In this document: piece by piece, positions 51,252-59,598 of the stretch | Position numbering within the stretch: position 1 is the first letter of the stretch | How the letters are laid out: every line of letters starts with the position of its first letter | Source of the DNA: Alphaproteobacteria bacterium | GTDB taxonomy: Bacteria > Pseudomonadota > Alphaproteobacteria > Sphingomonadales > Kordiimonadaceae | Length of the DNA: 60,369 nucleotides | Assembly: GCA_021774695.1 (NCBI GenBank) | Contig: JAJFIU010000025.1 | Location: forward strand, 1-60,369 | Direction: 5' to 3' | Program-made: the position numbers and the translations under genes | Notes under the pieces: generated by a model | The model's database searches: none | Seen by the model: only the letters and a program-made list of their open reading frames with translations | Told to the model about the DNA's origin: nothing

Positions 51252-52085
51252 ATGGCAATAATTCCCCCTATCGTTCCGCGAAAAATATTCATCGGTGGCT
51301 ACACAAAAAGCGGCACAACATTCATTGGCCGGGCTTTTGGTTTATTTAACGGCGTTTATGCCAAAGGCGAGCTGGATTATTTTCGGCTGTTCTCCAAAGG
51401 CATGGGTGATATGGCGAGGGCCTACAACGGGAATATCGCTGTAGTAAATAAAGAGGTGTATGACGGTCAAGGTTCACTCGAACCACTTTCGCCCAACAGT
51501 TTTCGCGCGTTACACGATAAAACCTTCAATCATATCTTTTTTGCTGGCCAGCCGGTTCCCGATGACTGCGTCACCATTGTCGAAAAGTCACCGCGCAATA
51601 TTTTTTGGCTCGAGCAGATTACATTGATTTTCCCCGATGCTGTGAACATATGTGTCTACCGCGAACCCAAAGCTGTGTTCAGATCCCTCATGCGCCATAT
51701 GGCCGACCACAGAGACCCCAAGTTTAACGACCCGGACTTTGCCGAGCGTGCCAATATGCTGAACGGGTTTTGTCCGCGTTGGGAAGAATATGTCAGCATC
51801 ATCGAGAAAAACCAGCAAAGCCTGAAAGTGGTTCAGTACCAGAATGCCGCCGACGACAATCAAGCTTTTCTGGATTATGTAGAAAAAGATATTTTGCATC
51901 ACTCGCCCGGACTGAGAGCACCTGTGAAGACTTTAAGCAAGGAGCACTATCTGAAATCGCTGCCGAAAGATACGCGGGCGAAAAGCCTGGTACAGACCGG
52001 CTCGCCCAAGATCAAGCTAGCCGACAACGAGACAGCAACGCTGGAGCAATTGTGCCGGGCACCAAATGTTTCTTTCGATTTTTAA
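51252..52085 (+). CDS. Sulfotransferase family protein
   Basis: A 277-residue P-loop protein. RKIFIGGYTKSGTTFIGRAF (10-29) is the PAPS-binding loop, and VNICVYREPKAVFRSLMRHM (about 133-152) is the 3'-phosphate strand and helix with the expected Arg and Ser. VVQYQNAADDNQAFLDYV fits the next conserved region. The gene starts 76 bases after galE in the same direction and is followed 22 bases later by a glycosyltransferase, so galE, sulfotransferase and glycosyltransferase are probably one operon. This supports a sulfated glycan, perhaps with galactose; that link is inference. Confidence 0.87.
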   Translation: MAIIPPIVPRKIFIGGYTKSGTTFIGRAFGLFNGVYAKGELDYFRLFSKGMGDMARAYNGNIAVVNKEVYDGQGSLEPLSPNSFRALHDKTFNHIFFAGQPVPDDCVTIVEKSPRNIFWLEQITLIFPDAVNICVYREPKAVFRSLMRHMADHRDPKFNDPDFAERANMLNGFCPRWEEYVSIIEKNQQSLKVVQYQNAADDNQAFLDYVEKDILHHSPGLRAPVKTLSKEHYLKSLPKDTRAKSLVQTGSPKIKLADNETATLEQLCRAPNVSFDF

Positions 52086-52107
52086 CGGGTAACATATCAG
52101 GCAATCA

Positions 52108-53277
52108 ATGCATATCCTTGTCACCAGTCCTATTCCTTCGCACCCGCAAAATCACGGTAACCGCGCCCGTGTCACGGCTTTGTGCAAAGCGCTGCAGGCG
52201 CTCGGAGCGGAGATTCACTATATATACGGCGGACTGGAACAATTATCGGACCAACAGGAACTGGAAATGCGTGAGGCCTGGGAGCATGTTCACATTCTGC
52301 CGCCCTACCGTATGGAAGACCGGAAAAAGTCTCATCGGAAACATCACCAAATTGATGACTGGTATGTGGATGCAGTTACCGGTTTAACCCAGCGAATAAT
52401 CAATACCTGGCGGATAGACTATTGCATTGCCAATTATGTGTGGTTTTCAAAATGGCTGGAAACAGCCCCGGCGGATATTCCAAAATATATCGACACACAC
52501 GATCTGTTCGGCGGACGACACAAACGACTACGCGCTGACGGACTACCGGAAAGCTGGTTTTCAACCACCAAACAGGAAGAAGCAAAAGGGTTCGCACGGG
52601 CAGACACGGTGATTGCCATCCAGTCTGAAGAAGCGAAATTGATGCGCGGGATGACAGAGACTTCTGTGGTGACGCTAGGGCATTTTATCACCCCTGATTT
52701 TTTGCCGCCAGCAGATGTGCAAACGGCTCTACAAGCTGGCAAAAAAATAACTGTTGGGTACATGGCGAGCGACAATCCAATCAACCAGCAAAGCCTGGTA
52801 GAGATGGACAGCGCTATAGGCCATCGCGGTGAATTGCTGGAGCGTTTCGAGTTCAGGCTGGCAGGCAGTATTTGCGGAGCAGCGTGCGCCCGGGACACAC
52901 AGTTTCAAAAACTGGGGTTTGTACCCGACGCCCGATCTTTTTATGCGGCATGCGATGTTATCATCAACCCCAATATTGGTGGCACTGGCCTTAAGATAAA
53001 ATCGATCGAAGCAGCAGCATACGGTAAAGCATTGGTGGCAACTGCTGATGCCATGGCTGGCATTGAAAGTCAGTTCCCTGCTCACGCCCTTGCGGACGCA
53101 AGTGCCATTGTTGACTTTCTAGCATTGATGGACCCCGAGCAAGCGATTGCCGACGGTGAAAAAGCATCAAAAGCGTTGGTTGAAAACTATGTGGCAGACC
53201 AGTCTGCGGCCATGCAGACATTGTTCCCCAAACTATTCGACCACAAAGACAAGCAACCCGTGGGTTCTGGAACGTGA
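52108..53277 (+). CDS. Glycosyltransferase family 4
   Basis: A 389-residue GT-B enzyme. MHILVTSPIPSHPQNHGNRA with RVTALCKALQALGAEIHYIY is the N-terminal half, and KITVGYMASDNPINQQSLVE opens the C-terminal half. LGFVPDARSFYAACDVIINP and GGTGLKIKSIEAAAYGKALV, with the acidic Glu of the GT4 nucleotide-sugar site, complete it. The stop overlaps the next gene's GTG start (GTGA), so translation is coupled. It is downstream of galE and a sulfotransferase and probably acts on the same glycan. Confidence 0.92.
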   Translation: MHILVTSPIPSHPQNHGNRARVTALCKALQALGAEIHYIYGGLEQLSDQQELEMREAWEHVHILPPYRMEDRKKSHRKHHQIDDWYVDAVTGLTQRIINTWRIDYCIANYVWFSKWLETAPADIPKYIDTHDLFGGRHKRLRADGLPESWFSTTKQEEAKGFARADTVIAIQSEEAKLMRGMTETSVVTLGHFITPDFLPPADVQTALQAGKKITVGYMASDNPINQQSLVEMDSAIGHRGELLERFEFRLAGSICGAACARDTQFQKLGFVPDARSFYAACDVIINPNIGGTGLKIKSIEAAAYGKALVATADAMAGIESQFPAHALADASAIVDFLALMDPEQAIADGEKASKALVENYVADQSAAMQTLFPKLFDHKDKQPVGSGT

Positions 53278-55154
53278 CCGCAACCAGTAAAATATTGCTC
53301 GTGGGGTCGTTGCCGCCTACCCAAACTCACGCAGCCCTTTTGACCCATTCGATTGCCTCGGCAGCGGCTAGTTCCGGTATTGAGATTGTGTGCCTGATTG
53401 ATGCGTTGGCGCCGCCGCCTGCAAACCACTTGCCCTACACAGTGGTCCGATCCTTCGATGCGTTTATCCAATCCGGCGCGGCGGACAAATGGCCCCGGTT
53501 GTTTGTGATTGGGTCAAGCGGCGATAGCTTGCCAGTTATCGAAACATTGCAGGCAGCACCTGGCGCAGTAACTGTGGCCACACAATCTCTCTTTGATAAC
53601 GCGCTGCCCTGGCTGCGAACATCAGCTGATTTCCCCGCCAATATGGTGGATTGGCTAACGAGCGCTTACGGCGATGCAGGCGCGGTGATCGCAGACGCCT
53701 ATACTAGTCACCGCCGATCGTCAGCCGGGCTCGCTGGCGAAATACCAGCGTTTGACTTGTTGTTAAAGAAAGCAACTGCTCATCTGGGACTAAACCCATT
53801 GCAGGCTAGCCGACTAACCGGCGCAGGGTTCGCCCCATCGGCCTTGCCGTCAGTACCAACAGCTACAACCGAAAATACCATATCCAGCGATAATTCACCG
53901 CTCCGGATTTCGATTATTGGCGCAGATGCAGCCACCGCTTCTGCGGTGTCTCAGGCGCTTAACTCCAGCGGCGTATCGCAGCGTTTGGAGTTGGCATTCT
54001 TGGATCGCTTTTCTAACCAAACTGCACCCGCCATTTTGGCTTCAAACGTGGTCGCAATTCTTGACGGCAATGATGCAGCCAGTTGCCCCTATTTTGAATT
54101 AGCCGCCACAAATGCCATTCCGTTGATTTTGGTCGGCCAGCACTGGGCAGGCGCGCTGCCGGTCGGTGCTTGTATCAACCTAAGCGATCCCTCGTCATCA
54201 ACGCCGCTGGTGCATGCACTGGCCGCGTTAGTATCCGTCGACGGACTATTGGGAGGGCTTGCGCAGGGTCTCAAAAAATACGGGCAACAACTCGGGCAAC
54301 CAGATGCCTGGGCAACAAAGATAGTAGTTGCAGCAGCGACGGCCAAGCAGGCTAATTTTGTCGAAATTTTCCCGATGTTTCAAACGCAAAAACCAGAAGT
54401 TTTCACCAAACAACCAACTTCTTCAGGTGTAAATGCAAGCGGTATTTTTGCGCTCATTGGTTCGGTTCCAGCACAGCCTATTTTGCGACAGCTTTATCCG
54501 GAACTGGACGTTGCAGCCTGCCCCAAGTTTCTAACACCGGAAATTGCGCAAGCAACGGCAGATTTTATCGGGCTACCCGCAGCTCAATTGCAGGACCGGA
54601 TGGGATTTGAGGCCCCTTTGGTTGCCAGTAATCAGATTGTCAGTGATCAGGCAGAAAGCCTGCCTCAAACGTCCAGCAGGAAACCACGCCTGTGGGCGGA
54701 TATTTTGCCCGGGTTGCGGCGTGCCAGCCAAGCACTGGAATTTGGGTGTACTGTCAAGGGCGCAGCATCGACCCCGCCGTCTGTCCAAAAGGCAAATTGG
54801 ACCTTCAAAATACCTGCTGATATCGCCGAAAACGAAAAAATCAGGTCAGCTTATGATAGCAACTCAGGCTTTTATTGGACCTACGATCCGGTTCGCGGGG
54901 AACTCAAGTGTATTGTGATGACTGGCGGGCGTGGTTGTCTTGAATTCCGCGCGCCAGCAGATACATCCTTTGTGGTGACAGATATGTCCGCCACGAACAT
55001 CGCAAAAAAAGAAGCGGGTGCCAGATTTGAAATTCCTGATCACGGACTGGGAATGTTCAAAATCGCTATTCTACCATCCAGCAACACAAGTAGCCTCAAT
55101 ATGATGAAATCGCTTGCCCAAGACGGCCTGCTTCTGGAATGGTCTGCCCTATGA
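53274..55154 (+). CDS. Degenerate GT4-like protein with extra C-terminal domain
   Basis: A 626-residue protein whose GTG start overlaps the previous stop. The N-terminus SKILLVGSLPPTQTHAALLT and RLFVIGSSGDSLPVIETLQA follow the layout of GT4 N-terminal domains (the usual NS..H motif becomes SSGDS). Residues ~210-360 follow a GT4 C-terminal domain: PLRISIIGADAATASAVSQA and SCPYFELAATNAIPLILVGQ, but the conserved acidic nucleotide-sugar motif is not clearly kept. The last ~200 residues are a separate domain, including SNSGFYWTYDPVRGELKCIV and GCLEFRAPADTSFVVTDMSA. It may be an inactive partner or regulator of the upstream GT4. It overlaps the next gene in an ATGA. Confidence 0.7.
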   Translation: MTATSKILLVGSLPPTQTHAALLTHSIASAAASSGIEIVCLIDALAPPPANHLPYTVVRSFDAFIQSGAADKWPRLFVIGSSGDSLPVIETLQAAPGAVTVATQSLFDNALPWLRTSADFPANMVDWLTSAYGDAGAVIADAYTSHRRSSAGLAGEIPAFDLLLKKATAHLGLNPLQASRLTGAGFAPSALPSVPTATTENTISSDNSPLRISIIGADAATASAVSQALNSSGVSQRLELAFLDRFSNQTAPAILASNVVAILDGNDAASCPYFELAATNAIPLILVGQHWAGALPVGACINLSDPSSSTPLVHALAALVSVDGLLGGLAQGLKKYGQQLGQPDAWATKIVVAAATAKQANFVEIFPMFQTQKPEVFTKQPTSSGVNASGIFALIGSVPAQPILRQLYPELDVAACPKFLTPEIAQATADFIGLPAAQLQDRMGFEAPLVASNQIVSDQAESLPQTSSRKPRLWADILPGLRRASQALEFGCTVKGAASTPPSVQKANWTFKIPADIAENEKIRSAYDSNSGFYWTYDPVRGELKCIVMTGGRGCLEFRAPADTSFVVTDMSATNIAKKEAGARFEIPDHGLGMFKIAILPSSNTSSLNMMKSLAQDGLLLEWSAL

Positions 55155-55801
55155 ACAAAAAAACCGACATAGAAACAGAAAACGACGTTAATCGCGATGA
55201 GAGCGGCAACGAGGGTGGCAAGCCAGCGGGTCATTTTCAAACGCCCGAGCCTCGTTTTCCCAATGCTGCGGTTACCTTTGTTGATGCTTTGCTTGATATT
55301 CAACGCCAGCGGTTCGAACGCGAACGCTCGGTCGGGCAATCAATTACCCCGCCAAAGAATAGTGATTTACCCAATCACGTTAAGCTCGCCGCGTCTGCCC
55401 ACTTTATGGCTGACAGTGACAATTTCATTGGAACCGGCTGGAGCGAACTGGGACACCGACGCGACGGCACTGCCTTCCGCTGGATGGGCAGGATCGGCAC
55501 GCTCCTCGTGCCAGTGGATTTAACCGAGGGCGGCACGATAACCATCAGCGGCTGCGGCTATACAAAGAAAAAATTCCTCAAGAACCTGACGCTGTGGATC
55601 GATGATCAGCAACTATCTGGCGAAATGGCCCGCAAGGGATTTAACAGCTGGATTTTTACTGGCACCATACCACCCATGAAATGGCGACCCTATTCTATCT
55701 TGAGGTTGCAATCAGCCGGGCAAGCACGCCTGGCAGTTGGCATGGACACATATGCCAGTGTTGCTGTTAGCGACATACAAATTGAAGCCGGAAAAAACTA
55801 G
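55151..55801 (+). CDS. Unknown beta-sandwich-like protein in glycan operon
   Basis: A 216-residue protein starting at an ATG that overlaps the previous stop (ATGA); an upstream in-frame ATG at 55139 exists but coupling favours 55151. The first ~60 residues are polar and probably disordered. The rest looks like a beta-sandwich: IGTGWSELGHRRDGTAFRWM (about 96-115), GTITISGCGYTKKKFLKNLT and YSILRLQSAGQARLAVGMDT. The GWxExGxxxxWM pattern recalls accessory domains attached to bacterial glycosyltransferases. No signal peptide is present. It is the last gene of the galE-to-55801 run and ends five bases from a convergent gene. Function unknown. Confidence 0.7.
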   Translation: MNKKTDIETENDVNRDESGNEGGKPAGHFQTPEPRFPNAAVTFVDALLDIQRQRFERERSVGQSITPPKNSDLPNHVKLAASAHFMADSDNFIGTGWSELGHRRDGTAFRWMGRIGTLLVPVDLTEGGTITISGCGYTKKKFLKNLTLWIDDQQLSGEMARKGFNSWIFTGTIPPMKWRPYSILRLQSAGQARLAVGMDTYASVAVSDIQIEAGKN

Positions 55802-55806
55802 CCGCA

Positions 55807-56907
55807 CTACTTCGTGTGATGTTGCTCGGTTTTGGTTTGGTAAGATCCCTGCTCATTTTTAGACAGACCCAAAAATCCAACAACCGCAGCTTTATATTTT
55901 ACCCTGAAACTATCTTTCCAAACAGTCTGCAACATCTCAGCTGCTGGGTTAGTCACCGAAATTTTACGCAGGGCCGGACGTTCGAAAAATGTGGTAAGCA
56001 TTTTCAAGACATCTATTGGGTTTTCGATCGATTCCTCATAAGTAACTGTGCGAAAATATGGTAGCAGCCCAAACATCTTTTCGTAGCGAGCTTCGGCGGC
56101 GATTATTTCCAGCACAACCGGCAAAAGGGCCTCTGCATTCGGTTCTACTGGGTCACTCTTGCTATCGATTTGCATCAAAGCAATTTGATCAGCCCGATTG
56201 CGCCGGGTCATGAAAATCAACCGCGCTTCCGCCGCCACAAGAAAAAACTTGAATTTCTTCTGCGAAAATAAGCCCTGTTCTCTCAAGTGATCGATAAGCG
56301 TCAACTCTAGATCAAAAATAACATGGCCTTGCAGGCCCTGCAATTTGGCAGCGACCCACCGCACCAGATTGAAGTCCTGCTGGCATTTAACCCACAAGGT
56401 TTCAGCAGGCTTTATTGCAACGACTGCGTCGGCTAATTTATTGGCTTCAATCAAACCTTGCAGGTAGCCGGAACCACTGCAAGGCGATGAAATAACCACA
56501 GTCACTTCAGCGCCCGTTGCGGCTACGGAAGCCAAGTCAACGCTGCCGCCGCGTTCCCCGTATGTGGCAGAAATAATAGTCGCCTCGGGAAACTGTTGTT
56601 TTAATCGGCGCACATAGGCAAGCTCGCTGTTAAGAAGAAGCACAAATACACGGTCAGCAGCCGCCACTAGTTCCGGCGTTAGGCTGCCGGGCGACAGAAG
56701 TTTTGTTTGCCCGCCAACTGCTGCTTCGGTCAGTATCTCGATAACCACATCGTCTGCGACCAAAATGTCAGTGTCCGCAATACCTGCCGCGGCGAATGGC
56801 CATTGTTCTGCCGAAGCAAGCTCGCACAGACCCGCATGCAAATGCGCCGGCAACGCCCCTGCACCCGCAAACATCATCCTTGGTTGAAACTGATCTCCAG
56901 CGGCCAT
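55807..56907 (-). CDS. Divergent sulfotransferase-like protein
   Basis: A 366-residue protein. Residues ~135-155 read VTVVISSPCSGSGYLQGLIE, which fits a P-loop of sulfotransferases (compare S/T-P-R-SGST-L) with SPCSGSG. Around 230-250, ARLIFMTRRNRADQIALMQI resembles the 3'-phosphate site with the R-R-N-x2-D-Q-A pattern of Stf0-like enzymes, and TVTYEESIENPIDVLKMLTT matches the usual downstream motif. The first ~130 residues (with TDILVADDVVIEILTEAAVG) are an unassigned extension. The gene lies one base after the GT2 gene, so coupling is certain. Less sure than the other four sulfotransferase-like genes. Confidence 0.65.
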   Translation of the reverse strand: MAAGDQFQPRMMFAGAGALPAHLHAGLCELASAEQWPFAAAGIADTDILVADDVVIEILTEAAVGGQTKLLSPGSLTPELVAAADRVFVLLLNSELAYVRRLKQQFPEATIISATYGERGGSVDLASVAATGAEVTVVISSPCSGSGYLQGLIEANKLADAVVAIKPAETLWVKCQQDFNLVRWVAAKLQGLQGHVIFDLELTLIDHLREQGLFSQKKFKFFLVAAEARLIFMTRRNRADQIALMQIDSKSDPVEPNAEALLPVVLEIIAAEARYEKMFGLLPYFRTVTYEESIENPIDVLKMLTTFFERPALRKISVTNPAAEMLQTVWKDSFRVKYKAAVVGFLGLSKNEQGSYQTKTEQHHTK

Positions 56908-56908
56908 T

Positions 56909-57886
56909 TTAAAGGATTTCCTTCACTTGAGCCAAATCCTGATCATCACAGTTGCGCCTGATTTCTTCAGCTGCTTCAATTGTCCGTTCCCCTTGCGGGA
57001 AATCAATTTTCAGTGTGCTCTCGTTGCCGGGGAACGCATTGTGCCACTTGTGAAACGCCTGATGATAGTCGGCGCGGTCACCTGATAACTCTCGCCGGAA
57101 GCTATTTCCGTCGGCCTGCCAGGTGAAGCCGGAGTTTTTGCCTCGCGTCAATGATCCATCGCGCAACAAACCGGTGTATAGATGGTGCCTGAGATGTCGA
57201 ACATTTCGCCTGCCAAACACATGCTCTAGCCGCGTGATAAATTCGGTGTCAGCCGAAATGCGCACGCAATCAAAATAACCAGTTTTCTCCAACACTTTCT
57301 TGCGGTCGAACATCAGGCTTATCGCCGCCATGCGTTCAGACTTTCCGTCAATTTCCAGTTCTTCGCCAGCGTCATTAACTCGCCGCCAGCGCGCCGTGTA
57401 AGCAACAACTTCTGGGTTGGCTTTCAGCGCCCCCAATTGCATCATCAACCGATCGGGATGAGATATATCATCGCTGTCATGGGTGGCCACATAATCGCCC
57501 GCGGCATGCATAATACCCCAGTTTTTGGACCAATAGGTGCCGTGGTTGGTGGGCGAGCTGAATATCCTTAACCGGTTATCATTATATTTGATATTCCTCA
57601 AACGCCGCACAGTATCATCGGTTGACGCGTCATCAATAACCAGTAATTCTAGATTTGGATGGCTTTGCTCGAGCACAGACTCCACTGCTGCTTCGATCAG
57701 ATGACCGGTGTTGTGAGCAGTCATCACCACCGAGATTTTCACATCGCCATACATATCGCCGAGAGCCCGAAATTTGCGGGTCTGACGCTGGAACATATGT
57801 TGTCCAACAGCGCGCAGTGGCGGTTTATCGGAATCAAGAAAGAATGCGAGCGGGTCGCGGTACAGTTTCCTGGCTTTTCGGTACAT
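56909..57886 (-). CDS. GT2 glycosyltransferase
   Basis: A 325-residue enzyme with a short N-terminal leader (about 48 residues, Arg/Lys-rich) and a GT2 domain: VKISVVMTAHNTGHLIEAAV, LELLVIDDASTDDTVRRLRN, GTYWSKNWGIMHAAGDYVAT and HDSDDISHPDRLMMQL with the DxD-like metal site. The C-terminal part has FDCVRISADTEFITRLEHVF. It lies 32 bases downstream of the KpsD-like gene and one base before the sulfotransferase-like gene, so it is probably co-transcribed with the capsule export genes. The product is likely a capsular sugar linkage. Confidence 0.91.
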   Translation of the reverse strand: MYRKARKLYRDPLAFFLDSDKPPLRAVGQHMFQRQTRKFRALGDMYGDVKISVVMTAHNTGHLIEAAVESVLEQSHPNLELLVIDDASTDDTVRRLRNIKYNDNRLRIFSSPTNHGTYWSKNWGIMHAAGDYVATHDSDDISHPDRLMMQLGALKANPEVVAYTARWRRVNDAGEELEIDGKSERMAAISLMFDRKKVLEKTGYFDCVRISADTEFITRLEHVFGRRNVRHLRHHLYTGLLRDGSLTRGKNSGFTWQADGNSFRRELSGDRADYHQAFHKWHNAFPGNESTLKIDFPQGERTIEAAEEIRRNCDDQDLAQVKEIL

Positions 57887-57918
57887 GATATTGCTCGCGC
57901 CTTTGCGCCTTCACCCTG

Positions 57919-59598
57919 TTACAGGCGAAGAACAACTCCGGCTGACAAAGCCAGCTGGTAGAAAATAGTGATTATATCTTGCGCAAGCTGGAAGCTCTTG
58001 GTCTGAACCCGCGGTAGCACAAAAATTTCATCGCCGGGATATAAGCTGATACCCCTGCCTCGCAACTGCTTTTTACTCACTTTATCAAAGCTGCCATCCC
58101 GATGCAGAATCAATACATTTGATGCGCTTCGGCTTTGAGTGAAACCGCCAGCCTGCTCAATATATTGCTCAATGGTACTGCCGCTTTGGAACGCCATTGC
58201 GCTTGGGAATAATACGTCACCGTGTACCATCACCAAATTGCTGGTCCGGGGAATGCGAATAATATCGCCCTGTTCCAGTAAGATGTCATCGACCGAAGAG
58301 GCACTGCCTAGCGACACTTGACCTTTTGGTTCCACATTACGCGCACGCTCCACCCACTGCAAAATAAGCTCGGCTTCTCGTTGTCTGAGTTCGGCCTCTG
58401 CTTTCGTTTTTGATCGGGCGGTTAAAACACTGGCTTCCAGCGCGCGTAGCTGCGCTCTCAATGTCTCTTTTTGGCGCTCTTTTACGCTAATCCGCAGCAG
58501 TTGCACGGCATCGCGCTGGGCGTTGGGCCCAAAACTTACTTGCGAGAGCAGCTGCCCCATTGTCGCACCGTAAGGCATAACGAATTCCTGCGCGCTTGTA
58601 TGCTCGCCTTCAACTCGTACCGAAATCGTTCCCTGAAGCTTGTCAGAGACAACCTCCAAAACATCACCTGGATAAATTGTTTCGATTTGGGCAGCATCAA
58701 TCGCTAGATATTGAATTTCAGTTTTTGCTTGGTTATTCCGGCTGATGCGAATGTGGGTCGCTTGTGGATTTGGCCGAGCCAGCTCCAACAATTTGGCGAC
58801 TGTTGTTTCTTGGCTGACAAATTCAAAAGCATTTTGGTTTTGTACGTCACCTAAAACTGCCGCCCGGGACAACACAGGCCGCACAACGATCGTGTCCCCG
58901 TCCGCTATCTGGAACGACGGCAAAGCCCCGGTCAGGATAAAATCATACAAATTAACCGACTGATATTCGCGCCCTGCCCGCAGAACTTTTACGTCGAGGA
59001 ATGACCCGCGCTGAGGGTCAATCCCGCCCGCAGCGTCGAGGAAAAACAAAACAGAATCAGACGAATGACCAGCAAAAAGGCCGGCTTGCTTAACAAACCC
59101 GGTAACAAAGACCTTTACTGGTTCCGCACCGTCCAGGCTTGCATACACGCCGACATTTCTGCGAAAAACGGTTTTTACAGCTTCGGCAACAACTTCGTTG
59201 AGGTCTTGGTTTTTAACGCCTTGCACCGCGACCGGACCAACTTTGGGTACAAAAATATTGCCTTGGGCATCCACCGACACGCCGCCTGTAAATTCAAATC
59301 CACCCCACATTTTTAGCGATATCTTATCGCCTGTGGAAATTTCATAACTGGGGTTAAAGCCGACAAAAGACTGATTAGCAAATTCGCCGCCAAAAATTGC
59401 CGCTCCGAAAGCCTTGTTCCCCGGCACAACGGTATTTGGCTTCGCGTTAGCCGCTTCACCGTCCTGCGCAATCGGCGCAGCTTGCGCATAAGCTGGCAGG
59501 CTTATGCCAGTTGCAAGTGACACAATCATCAAGCTTTTAACCAATGTTTCACACAGGTTTTTCAGGATCGTTTCCACTTTGCTAAAGACGTTAGACAT
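57919..59598 (-). CDS. Polysaccharide export protein, KpsD/Wza-like with SLBB domains
   Basis: A 559-residue periplasmic/outer-membrane exporter. Residues 1-40 form a signal peptide (LMIVSLATGISLPAYAQA). The Poly_export domain (about 75-165) reads YEISTGDKISLKMWGGFEFT, IFVPKVGPVAVQGVKNQDLN. Several SLBB-type domains follow (KVFVTGFVKQAGLFAGHSSD, VHGDVLFPSAMAFQSGSTIE), with a coiled segment rich in Arg/Glu near 385-425. The length is close to KpsD, not Wza. The ATG at 59598 overlaps the upstream gene's stop by eight bases and has GGGAG upstream; an alternative at 59643 lies inside that gene. It exports a capsular glycan across the outer membrane. Confidence 0.92.
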   Translation of the reverse strand: MSNVFSKVETILKNLCETLVKSLMIVSLATGISLPAYAQAAPIAQDGEAANAKPNTVVPGNKAFGAAIFGGEFANQSFVGFNPSYEISTGDKISLKMWGGFEFTGGVSVDAQGNIFVPKVGPVAVQGVKNQDLNEVVAEAVKTVFRRNVGVYASLDGAEPVKVFVTGFVKQAGLFAGHSSDSVLFFLDAAGGIDPQRGSFLDVKVLRAGREYQSVNLYDFILTGALPSFQIADGDTIVVRPVLSRAAVLGDVQNQNAFEFVSQETTVAKLLELARPNPQATHIRISRNNQAKTEIQYLAIDAAQIETIYPGDVLEVVSDKLQGTISVRVEGEHTSAQEFVMPYGATMGQLLSQVSFGPNAQRDAVQLLRISVKERQKETLRAQLRALEASVLTARSKTKAEAELRQREAELILQWVERARNVEPKGQVSLGSASSVDDILLEQGDIIRIPRTSNLVMVHGDVLFPSAMAFQSGSTIEQYIEQAGGFTQSRSASNVLILHRDGSFDKVSKKQLRGRGISLYPGDEIFVLPRVQTKSFQLAQDIITIFYQLALSAGVVLRL

